A DNA stretch of 6,215 bases from Candidatus Saccharimonadota bacterium (GTDB lineage: Bacteria; Patescibacteriota; Saccharimonadia; Saccharimonadales; Saccharimonadaceae). The position numbers were made by a program, and so were the translations under genes. The stretch is from NCBI GenBank assembly GCA_905372275.1, contig CAJPON010000017.1, positions 1 to 6,215 of the forward strand, in the 5' to 3' direction. How positions within the stretch are numbered: position 1 is the first letter of the stretch; each line of letters begins with the position of its first letter. Shown here piece after piece: positions 1-5,679 of the stretch. A model generated the notes under the pieces. It ran no database searches. It saw nothing but the letters and a program-made list of their open reading frames with translations, and was not told where the DNA came from.

Positions 1-19
1 CGCCCTTTATTTTCGAAAA

Positions 20-75
20 CTTGAGCGAAAAGCTAGTATTAATATAGCATAGAGTAGTAAAATTGTCAATACTTT
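20..75 (-). promoter_or_regulatory. Strong extended -10 promoter, left copy of a duplicated promoter cassette
   Basis: Read on the minus strand this has a consensus -35 TTGACA (69-64), a 17-nt spacer and a -10 TATATT (46-41) preceded by TGC, an extended -10. Transcription should start near 34 and run off the left edge. The 56-bp block 75-20 matches 5680-5735 on the plus strand at 54 of 56 positions, including about 15 nt of initial transcript ending CGCTCAAG. Past that point (19-1) the two copies diverge but both have an A-rich stretch followed by GGGCG, so the leader hairpin seen at 5728-5778 is probably also present here and completed outside the window. The driven gene is not visible. Confidence 0.85.
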
Positions 76-90
76 CCGCAATTATTCCGT

Positions 91-106
91 AAAATTTGCA
101 AATTTT
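91..106. repeat. 16-bp perfect AT-rich palindrome
   Basis: AAAATTTGCAAATTTT is a perfect palindrome that touches the stop codon of the RNA methyltransferase gene. It lies just upstream of the -35 box of the left outward promoter (about 22 bp away). It could be an upstream activating or operator element for that promoter. A simple terminator is less likely, since it has no GC core. The right promoter copy lacks it, so it is not part of the repeated cassette. Confidence 0.45.
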
Positions 107-665
107 AGACATTTTTGGCGGTTTTGCCGCTTGTCGCCAGCTCGTACAGCGCGATTCCGGCCGCTACCGACACATTGAACGACTCTTTTTGCCCGAACAT
201 CGGAATCTCAATAATATCGTCAGCCAAAGCTAGCCACTCGGGCGCGATACCGTCGACTTCTTCGCCTAGCAGCAACGCAATGCGGTCTGGCGCCGAATAA
301 TCGCGCAGATTGGTACTATTGGCGGCTTGTTCTAGAGCGGCGATACGGTAGCCCAGCTGCCGTAGTTCATCTAGCGGCGGTGCTTCGTGATATTCAAACG
401 GCACCAAGCTCTCGGCGCCGAGTGCCGTTTTGTGGATTTGCTGGGTGATTTTCTGACGAATGTGCGGCAGGCGCTTGTCGTCCCGCGTGATTTCACTGTC
501 GATTAGCGCGCAATTTGGCGCTTCGCGGCACAAACTCAAATCTGGGTAGGGCGTATAGCCGCTCAAAATTAGCTTTTCGACGCCGAACCCCTCGCTGGTA
601 CGAAAAATCGACCCGACATTGAAAGTCGAGCGGATGTTGTGGGCGATGACGACGATTTTTGGCAT
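105..665 (-). CDS. SpoU/TrmH-family RNA 2'-O-ribose methyltransferase
   Basis: A 186-aa SPOUT-class enzyme expected to transfer a methyl group from S-adenosylmethionine to a ribose 2'-OH of tRNA or rRNA in the cytoplasm. All three family motifs are visible. Motif 1 is at residues 10-28 (N10, R12, N16, G18, R22, ending GFG). Motif 2 is LLLGEEVDGI at about 131-140. Motif 3 is at 154-175 (IPMFGQ, then S162-F163-N164, ending ALYE) and forms the trefoil-knot cofactor site. The segment HKTALGAE (78-85) is also typical. There is no N-terminal substrate-binding extension, so it is a compact catalytic domain like TrmL/TrmH-type proteins. The exact target nucleotide cannot be read from sequence. The ATG at 665 lies 6 nt after a -10 box, suggesting a leaderless mRNA. 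It is divergent from the pilus ATPase gene across a 52-bp gap. Confidence 0.93.
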   Translation of the reverse strand: MPKIVVIAHNIRSTFNVGSIFRTSEGFGVEKLILSGYTPYPDLSLCREAPNCALIDSEITRDDKRLPHIRQKITQQIHKTALGAESLVPFEYHEAPPLDELRQLGYRIAALEQAANSTNLRDYSAPDRIALLLGEEVDGIAPEWLALADDIIEIPMFGQKESFNVSVAAGIALYELATSGKTAKNV

Positions 666-680
666 AATTCTATTGTAGCA
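666..680 (-). promoter_or_regulatory. Extended -10 promoter for leaderless methyltransferase mRNA
   Basis: On the minus strand TGC-TACAAT (680-672) is followed by exactly 6 nt and then the ATG at 665. That places the predicted transcription start on the A of the start codon. No convincing -35 box is seen 17 nt upstream, and no SD can exist in such a short leader. Confidence 0.65.
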
Positions 681-701
681 CTGTTTTTAGCGCAAGCTTT
701 T

Positions 702-717
702 TGCTAAAATAAAGGTG
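702..717 (+). promoter_or_regulatory. Extended -10 promoter for the pilus ATPase gene
   Basis: TGC-TAAAAT (702-710) lies 7 nt before the ATG at 718, again consistent with a leaderless transcript. The sequence AAAGGTG just before the ATG resembles an SD, but it is too close to serve 718. This box and the divergent promoter for the methyltransferase share the 52-bp intergenic region. Confidence 0.6.
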
Positions 718-2340
718 ATGGACGAAGAAGAAGTTCAGCGCCGCCGCCGCGAACAAGACGAAAAAGCTACCCGCCAGCGGGCGACTATTTTGGGTTTGCC
801 GTATGTTGATATGCGCAATCTAGAGGACACGCTACCGCTAGTCCCTGGCATGATTCCGATCGAGAAAATGCACCAATACCGCATCGTGCCGCTGGCCAAG
901 GGCGGCAACGAAGTGATGTACCAAATCGGAGTAACCTCGCAAACACCGCAATCTATTTTGCAAAAGATCAAGCGCGAGTATCAAGATCGCGGCGACAAAT
1001 TACAGTTTTTGCTAATCAGCGCCAGCGGCTACCGGGCGATGATGCTGCGTTACGATCCGCCGCAGCGCACTGCTTACGATGATATCGAGATTGCTAAAGA
1101 GGGCGATAGCAACACCATCGCTCAAGTTAGCCAGACGCTAAATCTAGTGTCGAGCGAGGAATTATTTGATTTTCTGATCAAGCAGGCGGACAGGCTTGGC
1201 GCTAGCGATATTCACATTGAAAATGAGCGCGATTCTATCCGCGTACGCATGCGCGTCGACGGCGCGCTGCACCCGGTGGCGCAGCTAGAACGTTCGCGCT
1301 ACCGGATTATTATGGGCGAGCTAGCTAGCCGTGCCGGCGTTAGCAGTGCAGCCATGGAGTCGCAATCCGGCCATATGCAGATGGAAATCACCACTGACCA
1401 AGGCACGCATCTATTGAACTTGCGCGTCGAGACTGTGCCAACGTTGTACGGGCAAGATGCGGTGCTGCGTTTGTTTAATTTTGATGAATCATTGTTGAAC
1501 TTGGACTTACTGGGCATTCCGCCGCGCCAGCGCAAGGAAATCGACGAAGTTGTCAGCCACCCGCGCGGCCTGGTACTGATGGTTGGGCCGACTGGCTCGG
1601 GTAAATCGACGACGCTTTATAGTATGCTCAACGCGTTGAATACCACCGACCGCAAGCTGATTACACTTGAGGATCCGATCGAGTATGGCCTGAGCGGCAT
1701 GTCGCAAATCCCGATCGACACGACGCATGGGCAGAGCTTTGCTGATGGTTTGCGCAGCGTCTTGCGCCTCGACCCAGACGTGGTGATGGTTGGCGAGATC
1801 CGTGATGTCGATACGGCGCGCACGGCTATTCAGGCGTCAATCACCGGCCACTTGGTGTTATCGAGCTTTCACGCTAATACTACCAGCACAGCCTTTAGCC
1901 GTATGATTGATATGATTGGAGTTAACCCGATCTTTTCAAGCGCTATCCGCTTGTTGATTGCTCAGCGTTTGGTACGGCGTTTAGTTGATCATACCAAGGA
2001 AGCGTACGAACCTGATGAGGCAACACGTAAATATGTTCAGCGCGTACTCGAAAAGCTGCCGCCCGATGTCGAGAAGCCTGATCTGGATAATTTCAAGCTG
2101 TGGCGCCCCGTGCCTAGCGAAGATGCGCCGTTTGGCTACAAAGGCCGGGTGGTTATCATGGAACAGCTGGTTGTTACCGATGAAATTCAGAAGTTTATCC
2201 GCGGCGACGTCCAAGATGTTCACCCCGAGACGATCGAAGAAACCGCCCGAAACGAAGGTATGCTAACGCTCGAGCAAGTCGGCGTATTGGCGGCTTTGCG
2301 CGGCGAAACCACGCTCGAGGAAATAGCGCGGGTAATTTAA
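718..2340 (+). CDS. pilB: Type IV pilus assembly / type II secretion ATPase (PilB/GspE family), cysteine-free
   Basis: A 540-aa hexameric traffic ATPase that would power pilus extension (or pseudopilus assembly) at the inner face of the membrane. A short charged, Arg-rich N-terminus is followed by an N1-like domain. The N2 domain starts near residue 145 (SSEELFDFLIKQA, ASDIHIE). The C-terminal motor has Walker A GPTGSGKST (290-298), Asp box ITLEDPIEY (315-323), Walker B LDPDVVMVGEIRD (351-363) and His box TGHLVLSSFHAN (376-387). Length is normal for the family. The tetracysteine zinc site usual after the RLVRR helix is missing: RLVDHTKEAY replaces the first CxxC, and the segment before FGYKGR lacks the second. 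I see no cysteine anywhere in the protein. The start was chosen at ATG 718 because a -10 box ends 7 nt upstream; a GTG at 715 would add one residue. No other pilus genes are in the window. Confidence 0.95.
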   Translation: MDEEEVQRRRREQDEKATRQRATILGLPYVDMRNLEDTLPLVPGMIPIEKMHQYRIVPLAKGGNEVMYQIGVTSQTPQSILQKIKREYQDRGDKLQFLLISASGYRAMMLRYDPPQRTAYDDIEIAKEGDSNTIAQVSQTLNLVSSEELFDFLIKQADRLGASDIHIENERDSIRVRMRVDGALHPVAQLERSRYRIIMGELASRAGVSSAAMESQSGHMQMEITTDQGTHLLNLRVETVPTLYGQDAVLRLFNFDESLLNLDLLGIPPRQRKEIDEVVSHPRGLVLMVGPTGSGKSTTLYSMLNALNTTDRKLITLEDPIEYGLSGMSQIPIDTTHGQSFADGLRSVLRLDPDVVMVGEIRDVDTARTAIQASITGHLVLSSFHANTTSTAFSRMIDMIGVNPIFSSAIRLLIAQRLVRRLVDHTKEAYEPDEATRKYVQRVLEKLPPDVEKPDLDNFKLWRPVPSEDAPFGYKGRVVIMEQLVVTDEIQKFIRGDVQDVHPETIEETARNEGMLTLEQVGVLAALRGETTLEEIARVI

Positions 2341-2349
2341 CGCAAATTG

Positions 2350-2445
2350 TGGTATAGTATTGAGTGCTGGCTCTAGACATAGGGTCTGGGTACAATCTAC
2401 AATCATCGTCGAGCGCCCTGGTGCAGGGCGGAAGGAAGGTCTGAG
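2350..2445 (+). promoter_or_regulatory. Promoter and structured leader of the 2446 gene
   Basis: TGG-TATAGT (2350-2358) is an extended -10 starting 10 nt after the ATPase stop; no clear -35 is seen. Transcription from about 2364 would give an 80-nt leader. It holds two hairpins: one around 2371-2390 (CTAGAC pairing with GTCTGG) and a 7-bp perfect hairpin CGCCCTG-GTG-CAGGGCG (2414-2430). The latter directly abuts the purine-rich SD GAAGGAAGG (2431-2439), 6 nt before the ATG. The hairpin could tune ribosome access. The arrangement differs sharply from the leaderless genes nearby. Confidence 0.6.
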
Positions 2446-2823
2446 ATGGAATACCTCGATAGAGGGCTGTTTTTTGGAGGCATATTCAACAATGTCTGGC
2501 AGTCTGGTTACGTGCGAAAAATTGGGTGCGAGTATCTCGCGCGGCTGGCCAGGCACGATGAAACAGCCCGCAATGTCACTGAACTTGTAGATTCCGCCCG
2601 CGAGGCGGGGTTTTCCGTAGAGGTCTATTCCTTTTACAGATCCTTTATCGTCCTAGTGACGGCGGAATCGGTGTTGCTGGTCAGCTTCACGCTGGATGGC
2701 GATGGTATTTTGACGGAGTCGAGCTACTATCCCGAGGACCTGGTGTCCTCGGAGGAGGAGGTTAGTAGAGGGTATTTCGAAAGGCTGATGGATTGGTATA
2801 CTGACCCATCAACCACACTCTAA
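2446..2823 (+). CDS. Hypothetical protein, 125 aa
   Basis: I do not recognise this protein. It is soluble-looking and acidic towards the C-terminus, with no signal peptide or convincing membrane span. The first half (about 1-55) looks helical (YLARLARHDETARNVTELVDSARE). Residues 56-90 alternate hydrophobic and polar residues like beta strands (SVEVYSFYRSFIVLV, VLLVSFTLDGDG). The tail is acidic and aromatic (EEEVSRGYFERLMDWY). It has a single cysteine (C28). The start is supported by the SD GGAAGG 6 nt upstream and by the promoter at 2350. The coding sequence carries several strong hairpins, listed separately. It stands alone between the pilus ATPase gene and the convergent malic enzyme gene. 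A link to pili is possible from position only. Confidence 0.75.
   Translation: MEYLDRGLFFGGIFNNVWQSGYVRKIGCEYLARLARHDETARNVTELVDSAREAGFSVEVYSFYRSFIVLVTAESVLLVSFTLDGDGILTESSYYPEDLVSSEEEVSRGYFERLMDWYTDPSTTL
2526..2752 (+). repeat. Hairpins inside the 2446 coding sequence
   Basis: Three local inverted repeats occur within the gene. The first is GTGCGAG-TAT-CTCGCGC (2526-2542, 7 bp with one wobble). The second is CCGCC-CGCGA-GGCGG (2594-2608), followed by GGTTTT and so resembling an intrinsic terminator inside the gene. The third is CCGAGGAC-CTGGT-GTCCTCGG (2732-2752, 8 bp perfect). A longer-range pair, GGGCTGTTT (2464-2472) with AAACAGCCC (2561-2569), encloses the first. The repeats are plain in the sequence; their folding in the mRNA is inferred. 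Confidence 0.6.
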
Positions 2824-2838
2824 TCTCGTCGGCAAGTC

Positions 2839-2916
2839 GCAAAGGCAAGCTCAAGCCAGCAGAGCTGTGCCTTTGCTCTGGGGAGGGGCGCGCGATTCAG
2901 TTCGCCGTCCCGCCCC
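2839..2916. terminator. Two GC-rich hairpins between convergent genes
   Basis: The first hairpin pairs GCAAAGGCA-AGCTC (2839-2852) with GAGCT and TGCCTTTGC (2862-2876). That is 14 bp with a one-base bulge and a 9-nt loop. The second pairs GGGGCG (2885-2890) with CGCCCC (2911-2916), with an inner GCGA/TCGC. They lie after the 2446 stop and before the malic enzyme stop, so they may end one or both transcripts or protect a 3' end. Neither is followed by a T-run on the plus strand, so a classical intrinsic terminator is not shown. No gene is seen in 2824-2945. Confidence 0.5.
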
Positions 2917-2945
2917 AACTCAACTACTTAGTATTGATTTAGGAT

Positions 2946-4079
2946 TTATTTTATGACATTTGCTACCGCTGGTACGACGCGCTTGTCGAATGGCGACGGG
3001 ATAACTTCGTTGGCGGTTGGGTTCTCGACCAGTGCTGCTAGAGCTTCGGCGGCGGCTAACTTGTGCTGGTCAGTGATTTTCTGGACGCCATTATCTAGCG
3101 CGCCGCGGAAAATACCAGGGAAAGCCAAGGAATTATTAACTTGATTCGGGAAATCGCTGCGGCCAGTCGCTACGACAGCTGCACCAGCGCTAATTGCGGC
3201 ATCGGGCATGATTTCGGGTACTGGATTGGCTAGAGCGAAAATAATCGGCTGACTGGCCATTGCGGCGACCATCTCTGGCGCTAGCGAATTAGCGGCCGAT
3301 ACGCCGATGAAGATATCGGCGCCAGTTAATACTTCTGCTAGCGTACCGCTTTCTGAAGTGTTCAAATATTGCTGCAAGGCGGTTTTTTCTGGCGACAGGT
3401 CAGTGCGGTCGCTACTCAGCGCGCCGTGGCGATCGAGCGCAATTAAGTTTTTGACGCCGTACAGATTGAGCAGCTTAATAATCGCTGTGCCAGCCGCACC
3501 TGGCCCCGCCAGGACGACTTTGCAGTCGCGTAAGTTTTTGCCGACAACCTTGGCGGCGTTGATCAGCCCGGCTAACACTACTATTGCCGTACCATGCTGG
3601 TCATCATGAAACACTGGAATGTCTAGTTCGGCTTTCAAACGCTCCTCGATCTCGAAGCATTTTGGCGAAGCGATATCCTCTAAATTGATCGCCCCAAAGC
3701 TCGGTGCAATCGCCTTGATGGCAGTGATGATTTCTTCTGGCTGATGAACGTCCAAGACAATTGGCACAGCGTCGACATTAGCAAAATGCTTGAACAGCAG
3801 CGCCTTGCCCTCCATGACTGGCATGGCGGCTTTCGGCCCCAAATCGCCCAAGCCTAAAATCGCTGAACCGTCAGAAATCACGCCGACCAAATTGTTCGTC
3901 CAGGTGTATTTCGGCAAATCCGCTGGGTTCTCGGCAATCGCCTGACTAACGGCGCCGACGCCCGGGCTGTAGTAGCTGCTGAGCTTATCGCGGTCAATTT
4001 CGCCGTTATCGCGCAGCGCGGTGGTGATTTTGCCTTTATATTTTTGGTGTAGTTCGAGTGCTAGTTTGTTGTAATCCAT
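2946..4079 (-). CDS. Malic enzyme (malate dehydrogenase, oxaloacetate-decarboxylating), short bacterial form
   Basis: A 377-aa cytosolic enzyme expected to convert malate to pyruvate and CO2 while reducing NAD(P)+. Visible catalytic features are YSPGVG with the general-acid tyrosine Y37, GDLGPKAAMPVMEGKA with the catalytic lysine K92, the metal ligands E134-D135 (INLEDIASPKCFEIE), and D160 in FHDDQHGT. The Rossmann glycine motif is GPGAAG (192-197). Later motifs are ANPVPEI and GRSDFPNQVNNSLAFPGIFRGALD. It has no phosphotransacetylase-like C-terminal domain, so it belongs to the short YtsJ/MaeE-like class. D after the second Rossmann strand (IALDRHG) hints at NAD use, but this is weak. The ATG at 4079 was chosen over an upstream ATG at 4118 because a perfect TATAAT lies 6 nt before it and the upstream start would overlap the promoter. 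It is divergent from the lipoprotein gene. Confidence 0.94.
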   Translation of the reverse strand: MDYNKLALELHQKYKGKITTALRDNGEIDRDKLSSYYSPGVGAVSQAIAENPADLPKYTWTNNLVGVISDGSAILGLGDLGPKAAMPVMEGKALLFKHFANVDAVPIVLDVHQPEEIITAIKAIAPSFGAINLEDIASPKCFEIEERLKAELDIPVFHDDQHGTAIVVLAGLINAAKVVGKNLRDCKVVLAGPGAAGTAIIKLLNLYGVKNLIALDRHGALSSDRTDLSPEKTALQQYLNTSESGTLAEVLTGADIFIGVSAANSLAPEMVAAMASQPIIFALANPVPEIMPDAAISAGAAVVATGRSDFPNQVNNSLAFPGIFRGALDNGVQKITDQHKLAAAEALAALVENPTANEVIPSPFDKRVVPAVANVIK

Positions 4080-4091
4080 GAGTATATTATA
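4080..4091 (-). promoter_or_regulatory. Promoter -10 box for leaderless malic enzyme mRNA
   Basis: On the minus strand TATAAT (4091-4086) is followed by ATACTC and then the ATG at 4079, so the start of transcription should coincide with the start codon. No good -35 is visible at the expected distance. Confidence 0.65.
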
Positions 4092-4119
4092 GCGCGTTTT
4101 GGCATTTTGGGCGCGCATG

Positions 4120-4154
4120 TTGATCTAAATGGCAGTTTGTAGCATAATATATTT
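4120..4154 (+). promoter_or_regulatory. Promoter for the 4155 lipoprotein gene, leaderless
   Basis: A -35 TTGATC (4120-4125), a 17-nt spacer and a -10 CATAAT (4143-4148) are followed by 6 nt and the ATG at 4155. The predicted transcript starts on the start codon, and no SD is present. Confidence 0.6.
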
Positions 4155-4772
4155 ATGAGAAGAAATGGAGAGTTTTTAGACACAATAAGAAACCGGTTGA
4201 CAACATTTTTGGCAGTTGGAAGTTTAGCGTTAAGCTCGTTTGTCGGGTCGTGCTCGGCTGAGAGTCAGACGCCGGATTCTACGCCAGCCGGGAGTACTGC
4301 CTCCGAGAGCGCTACTGCCGGGACACTAACTTATGAGGAGTTAGCCAAAAAAATTGGCGAGGGTGATTCAGTTTGGATCGCGCCAGTTGCTTACATACAG
4401 AGTACAGACGGTGAAAACAGCGGCAAGATTGTTGTACGCCCAGCTGCTGAAGTCAACGGCGACCCGACATGTCAGCAGCCTGGCGAATCGCGGCAGGTGG
4501 GCGACGAACAGGTAAGATACTACGCCGTTGAAGATGGCAAATTGGTGGAAGTAGACCCTCCGTCATCCAAGGCGGCCAGACGGTCGGATAGCGTCGATGA
4601 AAATACGGTTATCTGCGTGAAATTTGACGGGGCAGTCGACGGATTCCAGCCAGGAGCGGAGCTTCCGACGACTATGGTTATTGACGGCGAGCCCTACCGT
4701 GTCGTATACGTAGAGAGTTCAACAAAAAACTCGTTGACCCCGCGTCAAGCTCTTGACCCAACCGATGAATAG
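4155..4772 (+). CDS. Putative lipoprotein / secreted protein, 205 aa
   Basis: I do not recognise the family. Residues 1-14 are basic, 15-31 form a hydrophobic stretch (LTTFLAVGSLALSSFVG), and C33 follows in VGSC. This fits a lipoprotein signal peptide with a slightly non-standard lipobox; a plain signal peptide or N-terminal anchor is possible. Residues 34-56 are a Ser/Thr/Pro/Ala linker. The rest (57-205) looks like a small beta-rich extracellular domain with C106 and C154, which could form a disulfide, and strands such as TMVIDGEPYRVVYVE near the end. The N-terminal pattern LDxIxxxL...LAVGxLAL also occurs in the next gene downstream, suggesting related proteins. The start is set by the -10 box 6 nt upstream. 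The downstream gene has its own promoter. Confidence 0.82.
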   Translation: MRRNGEFLDTIRNRLTTFLAVGSLALSSFVGSCSAESQTPDSTPAGSTASESATAGTLTYEELAKKIGEGDSVWIAPVAYIQSTDGENSGKIVVRPAAEVNGDPTCQQPGESRQVGDEQVRYYAVEDGKLVEVDPPSSKAARRSDSVDENTVICVKFDGAVDGFQPGAELPTTMVIDGEPYRVVYVESSTKNSLTPRQALDPTDE

Positions 4773-4781
4773 CTGCTTTGC

Positions 4782-4842
4782 TTGCATTTTAGTATAGTTT
4801 GTGGTATAATAAAAAGACATACCAATTTTAATTTCGAGGTGA
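4782..4842 (+). promoter_or_regulatory. Promoter and SD of the 4855 gene
   Basis: A -35 TTGCAT (4782-4787), a 17-nt spacer and an extended -10 TGG-TATAAT (4802-4810) make one of the best promoters in the window. The leader is about 40 nt and contains an SD-like GAGGTGA (4836-4842), 12 nt before the ATG at 4855, which is rather far. Confidence 0.65.
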
Positions 4843-4854
4843 AAGTATAACGAA

Positions 4855-5301
4855 ATGGGTATATTATCTGGCAGGCCTGCTATGAGGCATGCAGGCGAGC
4901 GCCAAAGTACGCTTGATAGAATTAAAGGATACTTGCCTGAAAATGGTAAAACTAGAAAAACACTCGCCGCTGTTGGTGCACTTGCTTTGGCGGCAGGCGT
5001 TTTCATCGCAAAGTCTGGCGGCGAGTACGGTGCAGTGGATGATGGCGGTAATGCAGATACTGGCGTCAAACAGCGGGTAGGTACCAATGAGCAGTCTAAC
5101 GATTTGCTGCGGCAGCCGGTAACAGTAGACGATTCTGATGGCAACAAAACACCAGAAGAAGTGATAGTGGTTGATAGAGGATCTCAGGTGACGACTTGCA
5201 AGATACTTCAGGGACAAGGAGTGATTGATAGTAATGTTGCGTGCCCTAACCCTGACGGAATAATTAAGCCGGGTGCTCAAAATATTCAGAGCGTTCGATA
5301 G
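4855..5301 (+). CDS. Membrane-anchored hypothetical protein, 148 aa, probably the 5' part of a broken gene
   Basis: Residues 1-36 are polar and basic and contain LDRIKGYL. Residues 37-52 are a hydrophobic segment (TLAAVGALALAAGVFI) that would anchor the protein. The remainder is acidic and probably outside the cell, with C115 and C130 as a possible disulfide pair. The N-terminal pattern resembles that of the 4155 lipoprotein. The function is unknown. The stop TAG at 5299-5301 looks premature: the same frame continues for 22 protein-like codons to TAA at 5368-5370, and another frame then carries further protein-like sequence (see the next feature). It could still be made as a 148-aa protein. 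Start ATG 4855 follows the strong promoter; the SD spacing is long, so the start is the less certain end. Confidence 0.65.
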   Translation: MGILSGRPAMRHAGERQSTLDRIKGYLPENGKTRKTLAAVGALALAAGVFIAKSGGEYGAVDDGGNADTGVKQRVGTNEQSNDLLRQPVTVDDSDGNKTPEEVIVVDRGSQVTTCKILQGQGVIDSNVACPNPDGIIKPGAQNIQSVR

Positions 5302-5590
5302 GCGATCGATTCTAATCCTGACACTCAATTTTTCGTCAACGTTAATATTGACCAACCAACTATAGCGTAAGGCTTTTCTGTTTCCAACGCCAAACAGTGC
5401 TGCGATGTACACCGCACTTTCTGGCGACAACCGTTACAGGCAGCTGGTCTACAACCAGCAGCCGCATAGCAATTGCTCTAGCTTTTGGCAGGTTAGGATT
5501 GGTAGAATACTTAAGGTATACTCCGGCGTCTCCTCAAAAAAGATAAAGGCAAAAGCCTTTCTCTTTTCGCTCGGGAGACTTGGAGTATAG
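5302..5590 (+). pseudogene. Decayed 3' continuation of the 4855 gene
   Basis: After the TAG at 5299 the same frame reads on through a stretch including TQFFVNVNIDQPTIA to TAA 5368. From 5369 the +1 frame is open to 5590 and begins KAFLFPTPNSAAMYTALSG, then DNRYRQLVYNQQ. Ignoring one base near 5368 would join the two segments as PTIA-KAF. The segment YRQLVYNQQ resembles YRVVYVES near the end of the 4155 protein, supporting a common origin. This reading implies one nonsense change and one single-base insertion. Past about 5510 the open frame overlaps hairpins and is less convincing. An ATG at 5405 could start a 61-codon ORF but has no SD. Confidence 0.5.
5500..5588 (+). ncRNA. Possible small RNA: extended -10 box followed by a long nested hairpin
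   Basis: TGG-TAGAAT (5500-5508) is an extended -10 whose predicted start (about 5515) coincides with the base of a nested inverted repeat. The paired blocks from outside in are TATACTCC/GGAGTATA (5517-5524 with 5581-5588), GTCTCC/GGAGAC, AAAAGA/TCTTTT and AAAGGC/GCCTTT, around an AAAA loop. That is 26 base pairs over a 72-nt span with short internal loops. The inner part (AAAGGC-AAAA-GCCTTTCTCTTTT) also looks like an intrinsic terminator, so this may instead end transcripts from 4855. No -35 is seen. An independent RNA is an inference. Confidence 0.45.
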
Positions 5591-5595
5591 GCCAT

Positions 5596-5652
5596 AGCAG
5601 GCCCTCCTTTCTGTAATTAGTAGTTTAACTACAGTCTACGAGGCCTGCTTTT
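5596..5652 (+). terminator. Stem-loop with short T-run
   Basis: AGCAGGCC (5596-5603) pairs perfectly with GGCCTGCT (5642-5649) and is followed by TTTT. The loop contains a second hairpin, GTAGT-TTA-ACTAC (5620-5632). It would close the RNA starting near 5515 or end read-through from the upstream gene, insulating the strong promoter at 5680. The T-run is short, so efficiency is uncertain. Confidence 0.45.
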
Positions 5653-5679
5653 GGTTGCAAAGGTTTTGAGGGGTTTACA

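Noticed and set aside
115..300. Plus-strand 61-codon open frame opposite the methyltransferase gene
   Set aside because: It is the antisense shadow of a gene with clear SpoU motifs and has no SD or promoter.
1985..2266. 93-codon frame overlapping the 3' part of the pilus ATPase
   Set aside because: It lies out of frame within a well-conserved gene, has no SD, and its composition is that of a shifted reading.
2414..2445. Resemblance of GGGCGGAAGGAAGGTCTGAG to an SRP RNA apical loop
   Set aside because: The conserved SRP tetraloop and asymmetric loop arrangement is absent; the purines are better explained as the SD of the 2446 gene.
4770..4850. Stop-codon readthrough or UAG recoding, suggested by the open frame after TAG 4770
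   Set aside because: The stretch after 4772 is promoter and leader sequence and does not read like protein; other genes end normally in TAA.
4719..5430. Minus-strand frames of 142 and 188 codons across the 4855 gene
   Set aside because: Neither has an SD or promoter. They cross the strong plus-strand promoter at 4782-4810, and their translations are Ser/Cys/Ile-rich in the way expected of antisense frames.
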